Below are positions 1 through 9,982 of a stretch of DNA of 64,000 nucleotides, one piece after another. Both the position numbers and the translations under genes were made by a program. The stretch is taken from assembly GCF_000186865.1 (NCBI RefSeq), contig NW_008705564.1:652203-716202 (forward strand), given 5' to 3'. The stretch is from Aureococcus anophagefferens (lineage: Eukaryota; Sar; Pelagophyceae; Pelagomonadales; Pelagomonadaceae). The stretch's first letter is position 1. Every line of letters begins with the position of its first letter. Under the pieces are notes generated by a model. The model was not told where the DNA came from. It saw only the letters and a list, made by a program, of their open reading frames with translations, and did no database searches.

Positions 1-4
1 ACTG

Positions 5-20
5 CCCCCCCCCCCCCCCC
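5..20. repeat. Homopolymer C run at window edge
   Basis: Sixteen consecutive C bases directly precede the stop codon of the first gene on the minus strand. It may be a real poly-C tract or a contig-edge artefact. Confidence 0.8.
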
Positions 21-3000
21 TAGAGCCGCGTCGGCGCCGGCGCCGCCGCCGCCGGCGCGTGCGTCGCCGGCGCGAGCGCGGGCTCGATGCAGGAGACGAT
101 CGCGTCGACGAGGGACGGCGGGAGGCGCGACAGGCGGCTGCCCTTGTCGCTAGAGCCGATCCAGAGGAGGCGGCGCCGCGCGCGGAAGCGGCGCTCGCGC
201 TCGTCGAGGAGGCCGAGCTTGCGGAGCGCCGCGCGCTCGCCGCGCTCGCGCCGGAGGAGCGCGACGCCGCCCTCGAGCCGAAGCTTGGCCCGGAGCGCGA
301 GGAAGGACGCCTGGGCCTGGAGGAGCGTGTTGAGGAGCGTCGCGTCGCAGTCGGGCTCGATCTCGCGGCCGCGGTTGCCGCTCGCGAGGCACTCGTGGAG
401 CGCGCGGCGCCGCTTCCGGTCCGCGGAGAAGCGGCTCGCCGCCGCGTGGACGCGGGTCCGCGCGACGGCGCACTGGCGCGCGAGCGCGACGCGCTGGCCG
501 TAGGGCCGGACCTCGACCGTCGACGCCTTGACGAGGAAGCTCGTCTCGCCCGTGCGCCGCGGCCGCGCGGCGCCGCGGGGCCGGCCGTGGCTCGGCGTCG
601 CGGACTCGCGGAGCGCGCCGTCGCGCGCCAGGAGCGCCCCAAAGTCGCCGACGTTCGAGTAGTACGCGATCCAGAGCTTGTCGAGGGGCAGCGGCACGCG
701 CGACGCCAGGGCCAGGCACTCGCAGGGCTCGTCGACGTACGTGTTCGCGACGACCCAGCGCTCCAACGACCCGCCCTCGCCGACCTCGAGCGTGCCCCCC
801 GCGACGCAGCGCAGGTCGTCGTGGAGCGCGACGAAGTCGTGGTCGTAGCGCGCCAACAAGTCCGCGCCGCCGAGGCCCACGAGCGCGTACCAGGCCGCGT
901 GCTCCCGCGTCTCCTCGCCCCCCAGCGCCCCTAGACGCTCGAAGCGCTCGCCGACGCCGACGCGGATCGCGCTCTCGCCCGGCGCGTGCGCGAACGCGTA
1001 CGTGCCCGGCGGCAGCTCGAAGGACGCGTCCGCGCGCGCGAGCTCCCAGGCCGAGTCGCCGACCTCGAAGCGGCGCTCGAAGGACGCCGCGGGGATCAAA
1101 GGGTAGCCGTGGAGCGCGTGGCGCGGCGGCCCGGGCCCCGGCCCGACGAGCTCGCAGACGAGGAGCACCGTGCCCTCGCCGGGCCCCAACACGACGCCCC
1201 GGAGCCGCCCCGGGTCCCGCGGCGGCGGCACGGCGGCGAGGAGGCGCGCCGTCGCCTCGGCCTCGTCGCGCGTGTCGCCGCTGCACGCGGACACGGACGC
1301 GCACGTCTCCGACGGCAGCGGGTGCGTCCGCGCCCGCAGCAGGTCCCCCAGCGCGAGCGCGGCGTCGCTCGTCCGCGGCGCGGGCCGGTCCTCGCGCGCC
1401 GCGCACCGCCCGACCGCGCGCGGCTCGCGGACCTCGGCCGCGAAGGCGACGGACGACTCGCGCGACGCGGTCGTCGACGGCGGCGGCGCGCCCGCGGCCG
1501 TCGCGTCCGACGACGCGTCCTCGGAGCGCGCGGACGGCACGGGCGTCGCCACGGGCACGCAGAGGGCGCGCGCCGGCGGCGTCGGCGAAACGCCGCCGGC
1601 CGGCGCCTCGGGCGCCGCGACCTCCGGGGGCTCCTCGGCGACGTCCTCGAGCACGGCCGACGCGGGTGCCGACGGCGTCGTCGCCTCGCCGCAGCAGCGC
1701 TGGAGCTGGCACTGGGACGTCGGCGCCGCCAGGGACAGCAGGTTGCCGTCGATGGGCGTGCCGATGAACGTCGCCGCGTGGTCGCCCGAGACGCCCCGGA
1801 CGTTCTGCATGACCAGGGCCACGAAGCCCCGGTTCGACGCGCGCAGGCTCAGCGCGAAGGGCCGCGGCATGCCGCCCTTCTTGATGCGCTCGACCTCGCT
1901 CCGCGCCCGGTGCAGGTCGCCGTCGTGCTTGAAGGGCACGTCCCTCAGGTGCTCGGGCCGCTCGGCCAGACCCGTGACCTCGCGCGCGCCGTCGCTCCAG
2001 AGCGCGATGGACAGGTCCGGCCGCACGCCGACCACAAAAAGCGCCATGCGCTCCAGGGACACGCAGCGCGCGAGCTCGCGCTGGAGCGCGAAGCGCTCCG
2101 TGACGTCGCGGACGCAGACGACCCACTCCGTCGTCCGCCGCCGGCTCGGGAGCCGCCGCTTCGTCGCCTTGAGCTCGATGGTCCGCCCCGCCATCTCCAC
2201 GGCGAAGGTCACGACCTTGACCTTGCAGCCCAAAATGGCCTCGAGGGCCGTGCCGCCGGCGCGGCCGTCGCCGTCGAGGGGCGTCTCGCCCAGGAGCGCC
2301 GCGGCCTCGCCCCCGGGGATGATGGACCCGACGGCGTTGTTGCAGACCTGGACGCGCGTCTCGCCCGACGACGCGTCGCGCGTCACCACAATGACGCCGT
2401 CGGCGATCTGGTTCACGATGGCGTCGTGGTCCCCCAGGAGGCGCGCCCACTGGCGCTCGTCGGAGTTCGTCTTCCAGACGAGCGCGAGCGCGAGGAGCGT
2501 GAGCGTGCAGATCGTGCCCGCGGAGACGAGGAGCGCGACGAAGGCGCTCCGCTTCTTGCCGCCGTGCTGGTACTCCTCGCAGGTCACCCGGTAGGGCCCG
2601 CCGCCGCCGCCCGCCTGGGACCGGTCGCCGCGCTCGAAGGGGTGGCCGCGGTCGACGACGGTCTTGGCTAAACGGCGGCCGCTGCCCGTGCGCCGCCGGT
2701 CGACGACGGTCGTGATGCCCCGGTTGTCGAAGGTGATGCGCTGGTGTTTCGAGGTGAGGGACTGCAGGAGCGAGTCGGGCCCGTAGTGCATGAGGACGCC
2801 GATGGCGATGGACTTCTCTAGGAGCTCGCCGGGGCCGCTCATCGGCGGGAGCGCCTCGCCGGGCCGCGTCGGGATGTCGCTCAGCCGCCACGCGCCGTTC
2901 TCCTCGATGACGAGGAAGAAGGACCAGTAGATGGAGCCGTGCTTCTCCACGTAGAAGTCGCGCCTCATCAACGTCTCCAGCGCGTAGCGCCGCGACCCGA

Positions 3001-3850
3001 GGTACGCCGCGACGTCGACGCCGTAGACCCACGCCGCGCCCTCGGGCATGGGCTCGCGCGTCGCGCCGTTGTACCACCAGGAGTGGGCGATGGGCGCCCG
3101 CGCCGGGAACAACGTGTCGGGCGAGTCCGGCGGGTAGGGGTGGTCGTAGGACGCGTAGACGACGTCCTTGAACGGTGACCCGTCGAAGCGCCACGTCGAG
3201 ATGTTCCAGATCCGCTCCCAGCTCCGCGTCTCGTCGTCGTGGATGATCGGCGCCAGGCTCAGGTGGAGCTGGATGTCGCGCAGCGCGTCGGCGACGCCCG
3301 CGGAGTCGAGGTCCTGGAAGACGGACACGCCCGGCGCCATCGCCGCGTCGCGCTCGACGGTCCGCCGCATCTGCGACGCGTTCCGCGGGAACACGAAGTC
3401 GCGCCAGGCGGCGTCGTCGCGCCGGTAGGCCCCGACCCAGCCCTGGAGGAAGAGTCTAGCGGCCTGGTGCGCCGTGCCCTCCGTCGTCATCACCGAAGTC
3501 GCGACGGCCTCGCAGCTCGTCGCCTGGCGCCGCTCCTCGGACCGCCGCTGCGACTCGGGGAGGAACTTGAGCTCGTAGAGCCCGATGCCCACGAGCACGA
3601 GGCCCATGGTGCAGGCGATGGCCAGGGGCTTCCGGTAGTAGCGCAGCGCCGCGCCGCGATGCGTCGGGCGCAGCTCGACGCTCACGTCGTCGTTGCTGAG
3701 CTGGCGGTGGAGCCCGCGGCCCCGGCCCTCGTCGACACCCGGGGCCTCCTCGGCGCGCACCTTCTCGGGCGCCCCGACCCCGACCTTCTCGCCCGCCCCC
3801 GCCGGGGCGGGCTGGTGGAACAACGGCAGGCTCGGGAGACGCAGCATCAT
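20..3850 (-). CDS. Two-pass membrane protein with PAS-like sensor region
   Basis: A 1276-residue open frame starting MMLRLPSLPL. Hydrophobic helices lie at about residues 77-94 and 435-459, with a 340-residue segment between them that is probably luminal or extracellular. After the second helix, residues about 470-600 look like a PAS domain (HDAIVNQIADGVIVV, then EWVVCVRDVTERFALQ), and 605-720 may be a second, weaker PAS. A long Ala/Pro/Ser-rich linker (about 740-850) leads to a C-terminal region of about 400 residues that I do not recognise. No kinase, cyclase or phosphodiesterase motif is visible, so this is a sensor-like membrane protein of unknown output. The C-terminal part could be a separate gene fused by prediction, because no internal stop separates them. 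It is divergent from the Rab21 gene, with only 173 bp between the two starts. Confidence 0.6.
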   Translation of the reverse strand: MMLRLPSLPLFHQPAPAGAGEKVGVGAPEKVRAEEAPGVDEGRGRGLHRQLSNDDVSVELRPTHRGAALRYYRKPLAIACTMGLVLVGIGLYELKFLPESQRRSEERRQATSCEAVATSVMTTEGTAHQAARLFLQGWVGAYRRDDAAWRDFVFPRNASQMRRTVERDAAMAPGVSVFQDLDSAGVADALRDIQLHLSLAPIIHDDETRSWERIWNISTWRFDGSPFKDVVYASYDHPYPPDSPDTLFPARAPIAHSWWYNGATREPMPEGAAWVYGVDVAAYLGSRRYALETLMRRDFYVEKHGSIYWSFFLVIEENGAWRLSDIPTRPGEALPPMSGPGELLEKSIAIGVLMHYGPDSLLQSLTSKHQRITFDNRGITTVVDRRRTGSGRRLAKTVVDRGHPFERGDRSQAGGGGGPYRVTCEEYQHGGKKRSAFVALLVSAGTICTLTLLALALVWKTNSDERQWARLLGDHDAIVNQIADGVIVVTRDASSGETRVQVCNNAVGSIIPGGEAAALLGETPLDGDGRAGGTALEAILGCKVKVVTFAVEMAGRTIELKATKRRLPSRRRTTEWVVCVRDVTERFALQRELARCVSLERMALFVVGVRPDLSIALWSDGAREVTGLAERPEHLRDVPFKHDGDLHRARSEVERIKKGGMPRPFALSLRASNRGFVALVMQNVRGVSGDHAATFIGTPIDGNLLSLAAPTSQCQLQRCCGEATTPSAPASAVLEDVAEEPPEVAAPEAPAGGVSPTPPARALCVPVATPVPSARSEDASSDATAAGAPPPSTTASRESSVAFAAEVREPRAVGRCAAREDRPAPRTSDAALALGDLLRARTHPLPSETCASVSACSGDTRDEAEATARLLAAVPPPRDPGRLRGVVLGPGEGTVLLVCELVGPGPGPPRHALHGYPLIPAASFERRFEVGDSAWELARADASFELPPGTYAFAHAPGESAIRVGVGERFERLGALGGEETREHAAWYALVGLGGADLLARYDHDFVALHDDLRCVAGGTLEVGEGGSLERWVVANTYVDEPCECLALASRVPLPLDKLWIAYYSNVGDFGALLARDGALRESATPSHGRPRGAARPRRTGETSFLVKASTVEVRPYGQRVALARQCAVARTRVHAAASRFSADRKRRRALHECLASGNRGREIEPDCDATLLNTLLQAQASFLALRAKLRLEGGVALLRRERGERAALRKLGLLDERERRFRARRRLLWIGSSDKGSRLSRLPPSLVDAIVSCIEPALAPATHAPAAAAPAPTRL

Positions 3851-4023
3851 GCTTTGCCGCGCCCGAGGGAGAAAGGTTCAAGTTTACCGCGGCCGAAGCT
3901 TATCCTACATGTAGCTTAAGCTTCCCGCTCGGCCTCCGCCGCGACCGCCGCCGCCGCGCGCAAGGCGAATTCGGGTCCCGCGCCGCGCTCCTCCACCGCC
4001 GCGCGCGGTGTGACGCGGCGGAC

Positions 4024-4704
4024 ATGCCGATCGCGCGCTTCAAGGTCGTCCTCCTCGGCGAGGGCCGCGTCGGCAAAACCTCCATCCTCCTCCGCTACGT
4101 CAAGGGCGAGCGCGTGCCGGCGTCCGACGACCCCCCAACATCTCCTCGACGAGACGCTCCGCATCGCAGGTATTCGGACCGGCAGGTGTCCACGCTGCAG
4201 GCGTCGTACCTCGACAAGCGCCTGAGCCTCCGCGCGGGGCAGAGCGCGTCGCTTTCCATCTGGGACACCGCGGGCCAGGAGCGCTTCCACGCGCTGGGCC
4301 CCATCTACTACCGCGACGCCGACGGCGCGCTCCTCGTCTACGACATCACGGACTTTGAATCCTTCCAGAAGGTGCGCAAGTGGGTCCGGGAGCTGCGGCA
4401 GATCGTCGGCCAGGAGATCGCGATCACCATCGCGGGCAACAAGGTCGACCTCGAGAGCTCCCGCGCCGTGCCCGAGGCCGAGGCGCTGGACTACGCCGCG
4501 TCCGTCGGCGCGACCCACGTCTACACGTCCGCGAAGCTCAACAAGGGCCTCGAAGACGCCTTCGCCGAGCTCTCGGAGCGCATGGCGACGCGACGGAACG
4601 AGACCCGCGGGCCCGGCGCCGCGGGGCTCCCGGGCGCGAAGCGGTCCTCCATCTCCATCGTCGACGACCCCGTCGCGCCCAAGAAGAAGGACTCGTGCTG
4701 CTAG
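4024..4704 (+). CDS. RAB21: Rab21-like small GTPase
   Basis: Rab GTPase of the Rab21/Rab5 group, which acts in early endosome traffic and integrin or membrane recycling in other eukaryotes. Visible motifs are the P-loop GEGRVGKTS, TLQASYL in the effector region, switch II WDTAGQERFHALGPIYYRDA, GNKVDL for guanine recognition, TSAKLNKG, and a C-terminal KKKDSCC for double geranylgeranylation. The reading frame stays open through a short intron (4110-4169). Removing it joins RYVKGE to YSDRQVSTLQASYL, which gives exactly the Rab21 spacing. The subfamily call rests on LGPIYYRDADGALLVYDITD and on SFQKVRKWVRELR. The start codon is 173 bp from the divergent PAS gene, so the two may share a promoter region. 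Confidence 0.9.
   Translation: MPIARFKVVLLGEGRVGKTSILLRYVKGERVPASDDPPTSPRRDAPHRRYSDRQVSTLQASYLDKRLSLRAGQSASLSIWDTAGQERFHALGPIYYRDADGALLVYDITDFESFQKVRKWVRELRQIVGQEIAITIAGNKVDLESSRAVPEAEALDYAASVGATHVYTSAKLNKGLEDAFAELSERMATRRNETRGPGAAGLPGAKRSSISIVDDPVAPKKKDSCC
4110..4169 (+). other. 60-bp GC-AG intron in the Rab21 gene
   Basis: The intron starts with GCGCGTGCC and ends with CATCGCAG. It is a multiple of three, so retention leaves the frame open, but the retained residues break the conserved Rab effector loop. Splicing restores the 11-residue spacing between RY and TLQ seen in Rab21. No flanking repeat is seen, so it is not an introner. Confidence 0.75.
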
Positions 4705-4805
4705 AGGGCTGAGCAGCGGCCGTAAAAGTCGGAAGAGCGGGCAACATGCAATTCGGAGATGCAGCTTGAAGAGGTGTTGAGTCTGAGCCCGTCGGCAGCC
4801 ACACA

Positions 4806-4847
4806 CAGCGTCGACGTCCCGGTGTCCAGCGTCGACGTCCCGGTGTC
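4806..4847 (+). repeat. Two tandem 21-bp repeats upstream of acyl-CoA synthetase
   Basis: The unit CAGCGTCGACGTCCCGGTGTC is present twice, perfectly (4806-4826 and 4827-4847), ending 13 bp before the preferred ATG at 4861. It lies in the probable 5' leader. An in-frame ATG further up (4759) would make it coding. Confidence 0.9.
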
Positions 4848-4860
4848 CAGCCGCTCCACG

Positions 4861-6543
4861 ATGCTCACCACCATTCGCGCAACTGCGCGCCGCTCCATCA
4901 CGACCTATGCGTCCCAGTTCGGCGCCGTCGACGTGCCCAACGCGTCGTTCACGCAGTTCGTCGCCGACAAGGTCGCGGCCCACGATCCGGCCAAGGCCAT
5001 GCTCACCTGCGGCCTCAGCGGCAAGACGCTGACCTTCGGCGAGTTCGCGCCGCGCGTCGCGGCGGCGGCGGCGAAGCTCGAGGTCGCGCCGCGCGACGGG
5101 CCCTTCGGGGCCGGGAGCAAGCTGCTCATCCACGCGCCGAACTGCGTCGAGTTCCCCGTCGCGTTCCACGCGGCGCTCGCGCTCGGCGGCGTCGTGTCGA
5201 CGTCGAACCCGCTCTACACGGCGCGCGAGCTCGCGCACCAGGTCAAGGACGCCGACGCGAGCCACGTGCTCACCGTCGGGCCCTTCGAGTCCGTCGTGAC
5301 GGAGGCCGTCGCGCTCGCGGGCGGCAAGGCGACCGTCGGCGTGCTCGGCGACGGCGACTTCGTCGACTTCGCCGGCTTCGACGCGGCCGCGGCGCCGGCG
5401 CCGGACTTCTCCCTCGACGGCGCGGCGCGCACCGCCGTCGGCGGCGCCGCGGTGCCGTCGTCCGAGCCCTTCGACGCCGCGAAGACGCTCGCGGCGCTCC
5501 CCTACTCGTCGGGCACGACGGGCCTCGCCAAGGGCGTCATGCTCACGCACGGCAACATCGTCGCGAACCTCATCCAGACCGTGGCCATGGTCGAGCGCGC
5601 GCGGCCCGACCTCTGCACGAAGGACGACACGCTCCTCGGGTTATTACCGATGTTCCACATCTACGGCATGATCACGATCCTCCACTTCTCCATGATCTAC
5701 GGCACGACGCTCGTCACGCTGCCGAACTTCGAGCCCGAGTCCTTCCTCAAGACCATCGCCCAGCACCAAGTGTCCGTCGCGCACCTCGTGCCGCCCCTCA
5801 TCCTCTTCCTCGCGAAGCACCCGGCCGTGAAACCGGAGATGATCGACTCGCTGCGCTGCATCATGTCCGGCGCGGCGCCCCTCGACGAGCACACGCAGAA
5901 GGAGGCCGCGGAGCGCATCGGCGCGTCCGTGCTCCAGGGCTACGGCATGACGGAGACGAGCCCCGTGCTCACGATGGACGACGGCGACCACTTCGGCTCC
6001 GCGGGCAAGCTCATCCCGTCGACGGAGGCTGCTTTGATGGTGCCCGACGGCGAGTCCTACCGCGACGCCGCACTCGGCGAGGAGGGCGAGCTCTGGTGCC
6101 GCGGGCCCCAGGTCATGCCGGGCTACCTCAACCGGCCCGACGCGAACGCCGAGACGCTCACGGACGACGGCTTCGTGAAGACGGGCGACGTCGCGAAGAT
6201 CGACGCCGACGGGAACCTCTTCATCGTCGACCGCGTCAAGGAGCTCATCAAGGTCAAGGGCCTCCAGGTCGCGCCCGCGGAGCTCGAGGGCTTGCTGCTC
6301 CTCCACCCGGCAGTCGCGGACGCGGCGGTCGTCGGCGAGCCCGACGACCGCGCGGGCGAGAAGCCCCACGCCTTCGTCGTCCTCAAGCTCGACGCGGACG
6401 CGTCCGCCATCGACCTGACGAACTTCGTCGCGGAGAAGGTCGCCGTCTACAAGCAGATCCAGGCCGTCACCTTCGTCGACGAGATCCCCAAGTCCGCGAG
6501 CGGCAAGATCCTCCGACGAGTCCTCAAGGAGCGCTTCGAGTGA
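4861..6543 (+). CDS. 4-coumarate:CoA ligase-like acyl-CoA synthetase
   Basis: ANL-superfamily adenylate-forming enzyme. It activates a carboxylic acid with ATP to an acyl-AMP and then makes the CoA thioester. Motifs in order are LPYSSGTTGLAKGVMLTHGN (ATP/AMP signature), GYGMTETSP, GELWCRGPQVMPGYLNRP, TGDVAKIDADGN, DRVKELIKVKGLQVAPAELE and the C-terminal lysine region PKSASGKILRR. The length of 560 residues is normal. I chose the ATG at 4861 because the following MLTTIRATARRSITTYASQ looks like a mitochondrial presequence; an in-frame ATG at 4759 would add 34 repeat-derived residues. The substrate cannot be told. In an alga it may be a medium-chain fatty or aromatic acid rather than a lignin precursor. 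No intron is seen. Confidence 0.9.
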   Translation: MLTTIRATARRSITTYASQFGAVDVPNASFTQFVADKVAAHDPAKAMLTCGLSGKTLTFGEFAPRVAAAAAKLEVAPRDGPFGAGSKLLIHAPNCVEFPVAFHAALALGGVVSTSNPLYTARELAHQVKDADASHVLTVGPFESVVTEAVALAGGKATVGVLGDGDFVDFAGFDAAAAPAPDFSLDGAARTAVGGAAVPSSEPFDAAKTLAALPYSSGTTGLAKGVMLTHGNIVANLIQTVAMVERARPDLCTKDDTLLGLLPMFHIYGMITILHFSMIYGTTLVTLPNFEPESFLKTIAQHQVSVAHLVPPLILFLAKHPAVKPEMIDSLRCIMSGAAPLDEHTQKEAAERIGASVLQGYGMTETSPVLTMDDGDHFGSAGKLIPSTEAALMVPDGESYRDAALGEEGELWCRGPQVMPGYLNRPDANAETLTDDGFVKTGDVAKIDADGNLFIVDRVKELIKVKGLQVAPAELEGLLLLHPAVADAAVVGEPDDRAGEKPHAFVVLKLDADASAIDLTNFVAEKVAVYKQIQAVTFVDEIPKSASGKILRRVLKERFE

Positions 6544-6648
6544 CCGTGGACGCTCGGCCGCCGGTCGTAACTCCCGCGTGGTGGTATCTAGGCGCTTATG
6601 CGGGGGAGGGGGGGGCGCGGCGCGCGCGGGGGTGCTTGGTCCCCGGGC

Positions 6649-9634
6649 CTAGGTCCGCGCGTCGACCGCGCGCTCGCGCGCCTTGACGAGCTTCGTCGCG
6701 AAGGCCGCGACGGCCTCGAGGATCACGGGGATGGGCAGGTCCTTCTCGTCGACGTAGTCGCGGAGGAGGCCCTGCTCGTCGCGGAGCCGCGCGACGGCGG
6801 CCTTGGCCTTCGCGAGCGCGGCGTCCGCCGGCGCCGTCGCGGCCTCCATGCGCCGCGCGAACGCGGCCACGGCGAGGTCGTCGGCGTCGGAGCCGCCGCG
6901 GGGCCCGAGGCGCTCGTCGGCCTCGCAGGCGCCGGCGAAGTGCTTGAGCTCGCGGAGCGTCTTCTCCGCCGCGCGGACGACGTCGAACGTCTTCTCGGGC
7001 TGCGCGAGCGCCTGGGCGGAAACCAAATATTCGACCCGACTTCAATGTGCCCGTACTCGACCGTTTCGACGCGGGCGCTTCGACCGTGCTTCGAGAACTT
7101 CATGAGAGCAATCGATTCGTCCAAACATCAGCCGAATCGACTTCGATGTGACCGAGCTCGAGAATTTTGAAGTTTGGTCGGGACGTCCCGAACCGGCGGT
7201 TGATTTCCGCCCCGGCTCGCGCCGCGCCCTCCGTGAGCACGGGCACGATGGCGCGCAGCGCCGCGTCGATGGCCGCCGCGTCGAGCGCCCCGTCGGCGCC
7301 GCGCTCCGACGCGTCGCCCTCGAGGACGACGGCGAGGAGGTCGAAGGGCGTGCGGCCGCCCGCGCCCCTGGTGTGGTCGAGGCGCTCCAACTGCACGAGC
7401 GACACCGCGGCGGCGTTGCCCCGGCGCGTGCCCCGGTTCAGGCGGTTCCCGAGGGCCAGGGCGCTGTGGAGCGACGCGCGGAGCTGCTTGTCCTCGCGGA
7501 GCGCCGCGCACGCGTCCGCGCACGTCGCCGCGGCCGCGGCGGCCGCGGCGAGCTCGCCGGGCGCGTCCGCGCAGGTCGCGGCGGCGCCGAGGTAGCGCTC
7601 GACGTTGGCCCGGCCCCAGGCGTGGACGGCGAGGGCGAAGGCCGAGGGCCTCGAGAGCTTCGGCGGCTTCGAGCCGTCGCGCGCGGCCGCCGCGGCCGCG
7701 GCCCAGGCCTTCGCGCACGCGTCCTCGCTCGGCAGCGCGACGACGAGGGCGCGCACGCCGTCGGCGGTGACGCGGTCGCCGTCGACGCCCACGGCCACGA
7801 GGCTCCGCAGGAGCGCCGCCTCGTCGTCGGCGCCCGACGGCGGCCAGGGTTTCGCGCCGCGGACGCCGGCGAGCGCGATGGACACGTTCAACGCCTCCTG
7901 GTGGTCCAGCGCCTCGACGGTTTTCTGGGCGTCGGGCGTCTTCGCGGGCGTCGCGCCGCCCTTCTTGGGCGCCTTGGCCGGCGTCGTCGTGAACATCTCC
8001 TCGAGGAGCTTGGAGGCCGTCTCGTTCTCCGTAAACAGAAGCTCCGCGCGGCAGCCGAGCGACTCGCGGTTCCTCCGGCCGCTCGTGCGGCCCCAGAGGC
8101 TCCCCTGGCGGCTCTTGGCCGTCGGCGACGTCACGCTCTCCCAGTGGACGCCCTTGGTCGTCGACGCGGGCGCGTCGCGGACCTCGGCGCGCGCGGGCGC
8201 CGCGACGCCGAGCGCCTTGGCGACGGCCGCGAGCGTCGCGGCGCTCATCTTCTCGTGGCTCGCCTTGTGCATGACGGCCTCGGGGTCGACGCCGTTCTTC
8301 CGCATCCGCCGGTAGTACTCGACGCGCGACGCGTCGACGTCCGGGTCGGCCTCCGCGGCCGCGGCCGCGGCCGGCGGCGGCGGCGGCGGCGGCGGCGCGT
8401 TTCCCGCGGCCGCGAAGCGGCGCTCGAGCTCCGCGAGGTGGGCCGCGTCCACACCGTCCGTGCGCGCCTTGATCATCGCGCCGCCCGCGGGGCAGCCCAT
8501 GCGCACCATCTTCTCGTACTGGGCGAGCTTCTCCTCGTCGAAGCCGGTGTCGGCCTTGGGCGCGGCCGCGCGGCGCCGCACCTGGACCTTGAACGGGTAC
8601 TCGCCCCGCTCGACGGCCTCGGCGAGCATGTCGTAGACGTCGTCCTGCGTGAAGAGGCCCTCGCCGCCGGCCTCGACGTCCGCCTCGTGTTCGAAGAAGC
8701 TCTCGCCGGCGACGCCGACGATCTCGTCGCCGACTTTCAGGGACGCAAAGTGCTCGCCGGTCTCCGTCGTCCCCGTGATGACCGCGCGGTTCGACGACCC
8801 CGCCAGGTCGTCGAACATGAGGCCCAGGGGCCCGCGGACGAACTCGACCTCGACGCGCTCGTAGGGCCGCGCCGGCGGCGCCGGCGGCGCCGCGCGCGCG
8901 GCGAACAAGGCCGCGACGCCGCCCGCCGCGGGCGGTGCGGCCGCCGCCGCGCGCGCGGCGAACAACGCCGCGACGCCGCCGGCCGCGGGCGCCGCGGGCT
9001 TCGGCGCCGCGCGCGCCGCGAACAACGCCGCGACCGCGGACGGGCCCTCCGGCGCCGCGGGCTTCGGCGCCGCGCGCGCCGCGAAGAGCGCCGCGACCGC
9101 CGACGGGCCCTCGGGCGCCGGGCCGGGCTTCGCGGCCGCCGCCGGCGCCGGCGCGTTGACGGCGCGCGACGCCGCGGGCGCGAGAGGGCTCCGCGCCGCC
9201 TTGGGCGCGACGTCGCTCGCGCGGCGGAGCGGCTTCGCCGCCGCGGGCGCCGCGGGCGCGTCGCAGAACGCCGCCGTGCGCCGGCGCCGCGCCTTGCGCT
9301 TCCGCGCCTCGGCGCTCACGGCCTCCTGGGCCTCGGCGACGGCCCGGATCCAGCGGCCGTGCTCGAACTTGGTCTCCGCCGCGAGCGTGAGCTTCGTCTC
9401 CTGCTCCTCGGCGTCCAGGAGCGCGAAGGCGACGCGGCCTTTCGGCGCCGCGGAGAACGGCGCGAGCACGACGGACTCGTAGAGGTAGCGCTTCGTCTCG
9501 TCCTTCTTCTGCGGGTTCCGCACGACGATCTCCGACGGCGTCAGCATCACGTGGCGCTTCTGCCAGACGACGATGCCGAAGGGCCTCTGGATGCGCTTCT
9601 CCAGGTAGCCCTCCATGGCGATGGACGGCGGCAT
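6649..9634 (-). CDS. Formin with PH, PDZ-like and FH2 domains (one introner intron)
   Basis: Actin-nucleating formin on the minus strand. Exon 1 (9634-7223) encodes a PH domain (MEGYLEKRIQRPFGIVVWQK onward, to about residue 105). Next come Ala/Pro repeats of the type GVAALFAARAAP. A PDZ-like domain follows (VEVEFVRGPLGLMF ... KVGDEIVGVAGE). After it come two short motifs of the type YEKMVRMGCPAGGAMIKA and YYRRMRKNGVDPEAVMHKAS, a short poly-Pro (FH1-like) tract, and the FH2 core including LHSALALGNRLNRGTRRGN. Exon 2 (7011-6649) gives the FH2 end, ALAQPEKTFDVVRAAEKTL to a stop at 6649. The intron 7222-7012 is a family B introner. Joining LTEGA to ALAQPEKT keeps phase 0. The start may be 9634 or the ATG six codons later at 9616. 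Confidence 0.85.
7012..7214 (-). mobile_element. Introner element, family B, copy 1 (intron in formin gene)
   Basis: 203 bp. In gene sense the upstream flank is GCGCGAGC and the downstream flank is GCGCTCGC, an 8-bp target duplication with two mismatches. The donor GC comes from the upstream flank. In gene sense the element starts CGGGGCGGAAATC and ends GCCCAG. The internal core contains TTTGGACGAATCGATTG. It is forward relative to the gene. Confidence 0.9.
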
Positions 9635-9982
9635 TTTGGCTCTTGTGGCGGCGGGGGCGGCGCGACGGGGTGGTGCTGGACGTTACGGCGCGAAAGACGT
9701 TAACGGCGAGTTCCGGCGCGTCCGAACTTGTCGGGCGGTGTCCCAGACGTTAGGGCGTCAAGCGAGACTAACGTCGGTACCGAGGACGTCAAGGGCGTCG
9801 GTAACGAGCTCGGCGCGCGTGCGACGGCGCCGATGGCGAAATCTCAACGAATGCCGCGCCGCAGCCGGGCGACGACGAGGACCTCCTCGAGAGAGAGAGC
9901 CGGCGGGCAACGAGCGCGAACGAGCGGAAATCACGCCTCCAGGCCTGCCTCCGTACGCGGCCCACTTCTCCCCGCCGTCCAC
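9635..9982. other. 348-bp gene-free spacer
   Basis: It lies between the formin start and the armadillo gene stop, both on the minus strand. It holds several ACGTTA or TAACG words around 9685-9795 but no clear promoter motif, repeat or RNA gene that I can support. Confidence 0.5.

Noticed and set aside
150..3194. Long Arg/Pro-rich open frames overlapping the PAS gene on both strands
   Set aside because: These are GC-rich shadow frames. Their composition is almost pure Arg/Ala/Pro/Gly with no domain, and they overlap a frame with clear helices and PAS motifs.
4759..4860. Upstream in-frame ATG for the acyl-CoA synthetase
   Set aside because: The extra 34 residues come mostly from a tandem repeat, and the ATG at 4861 gives a better targeting sequence.
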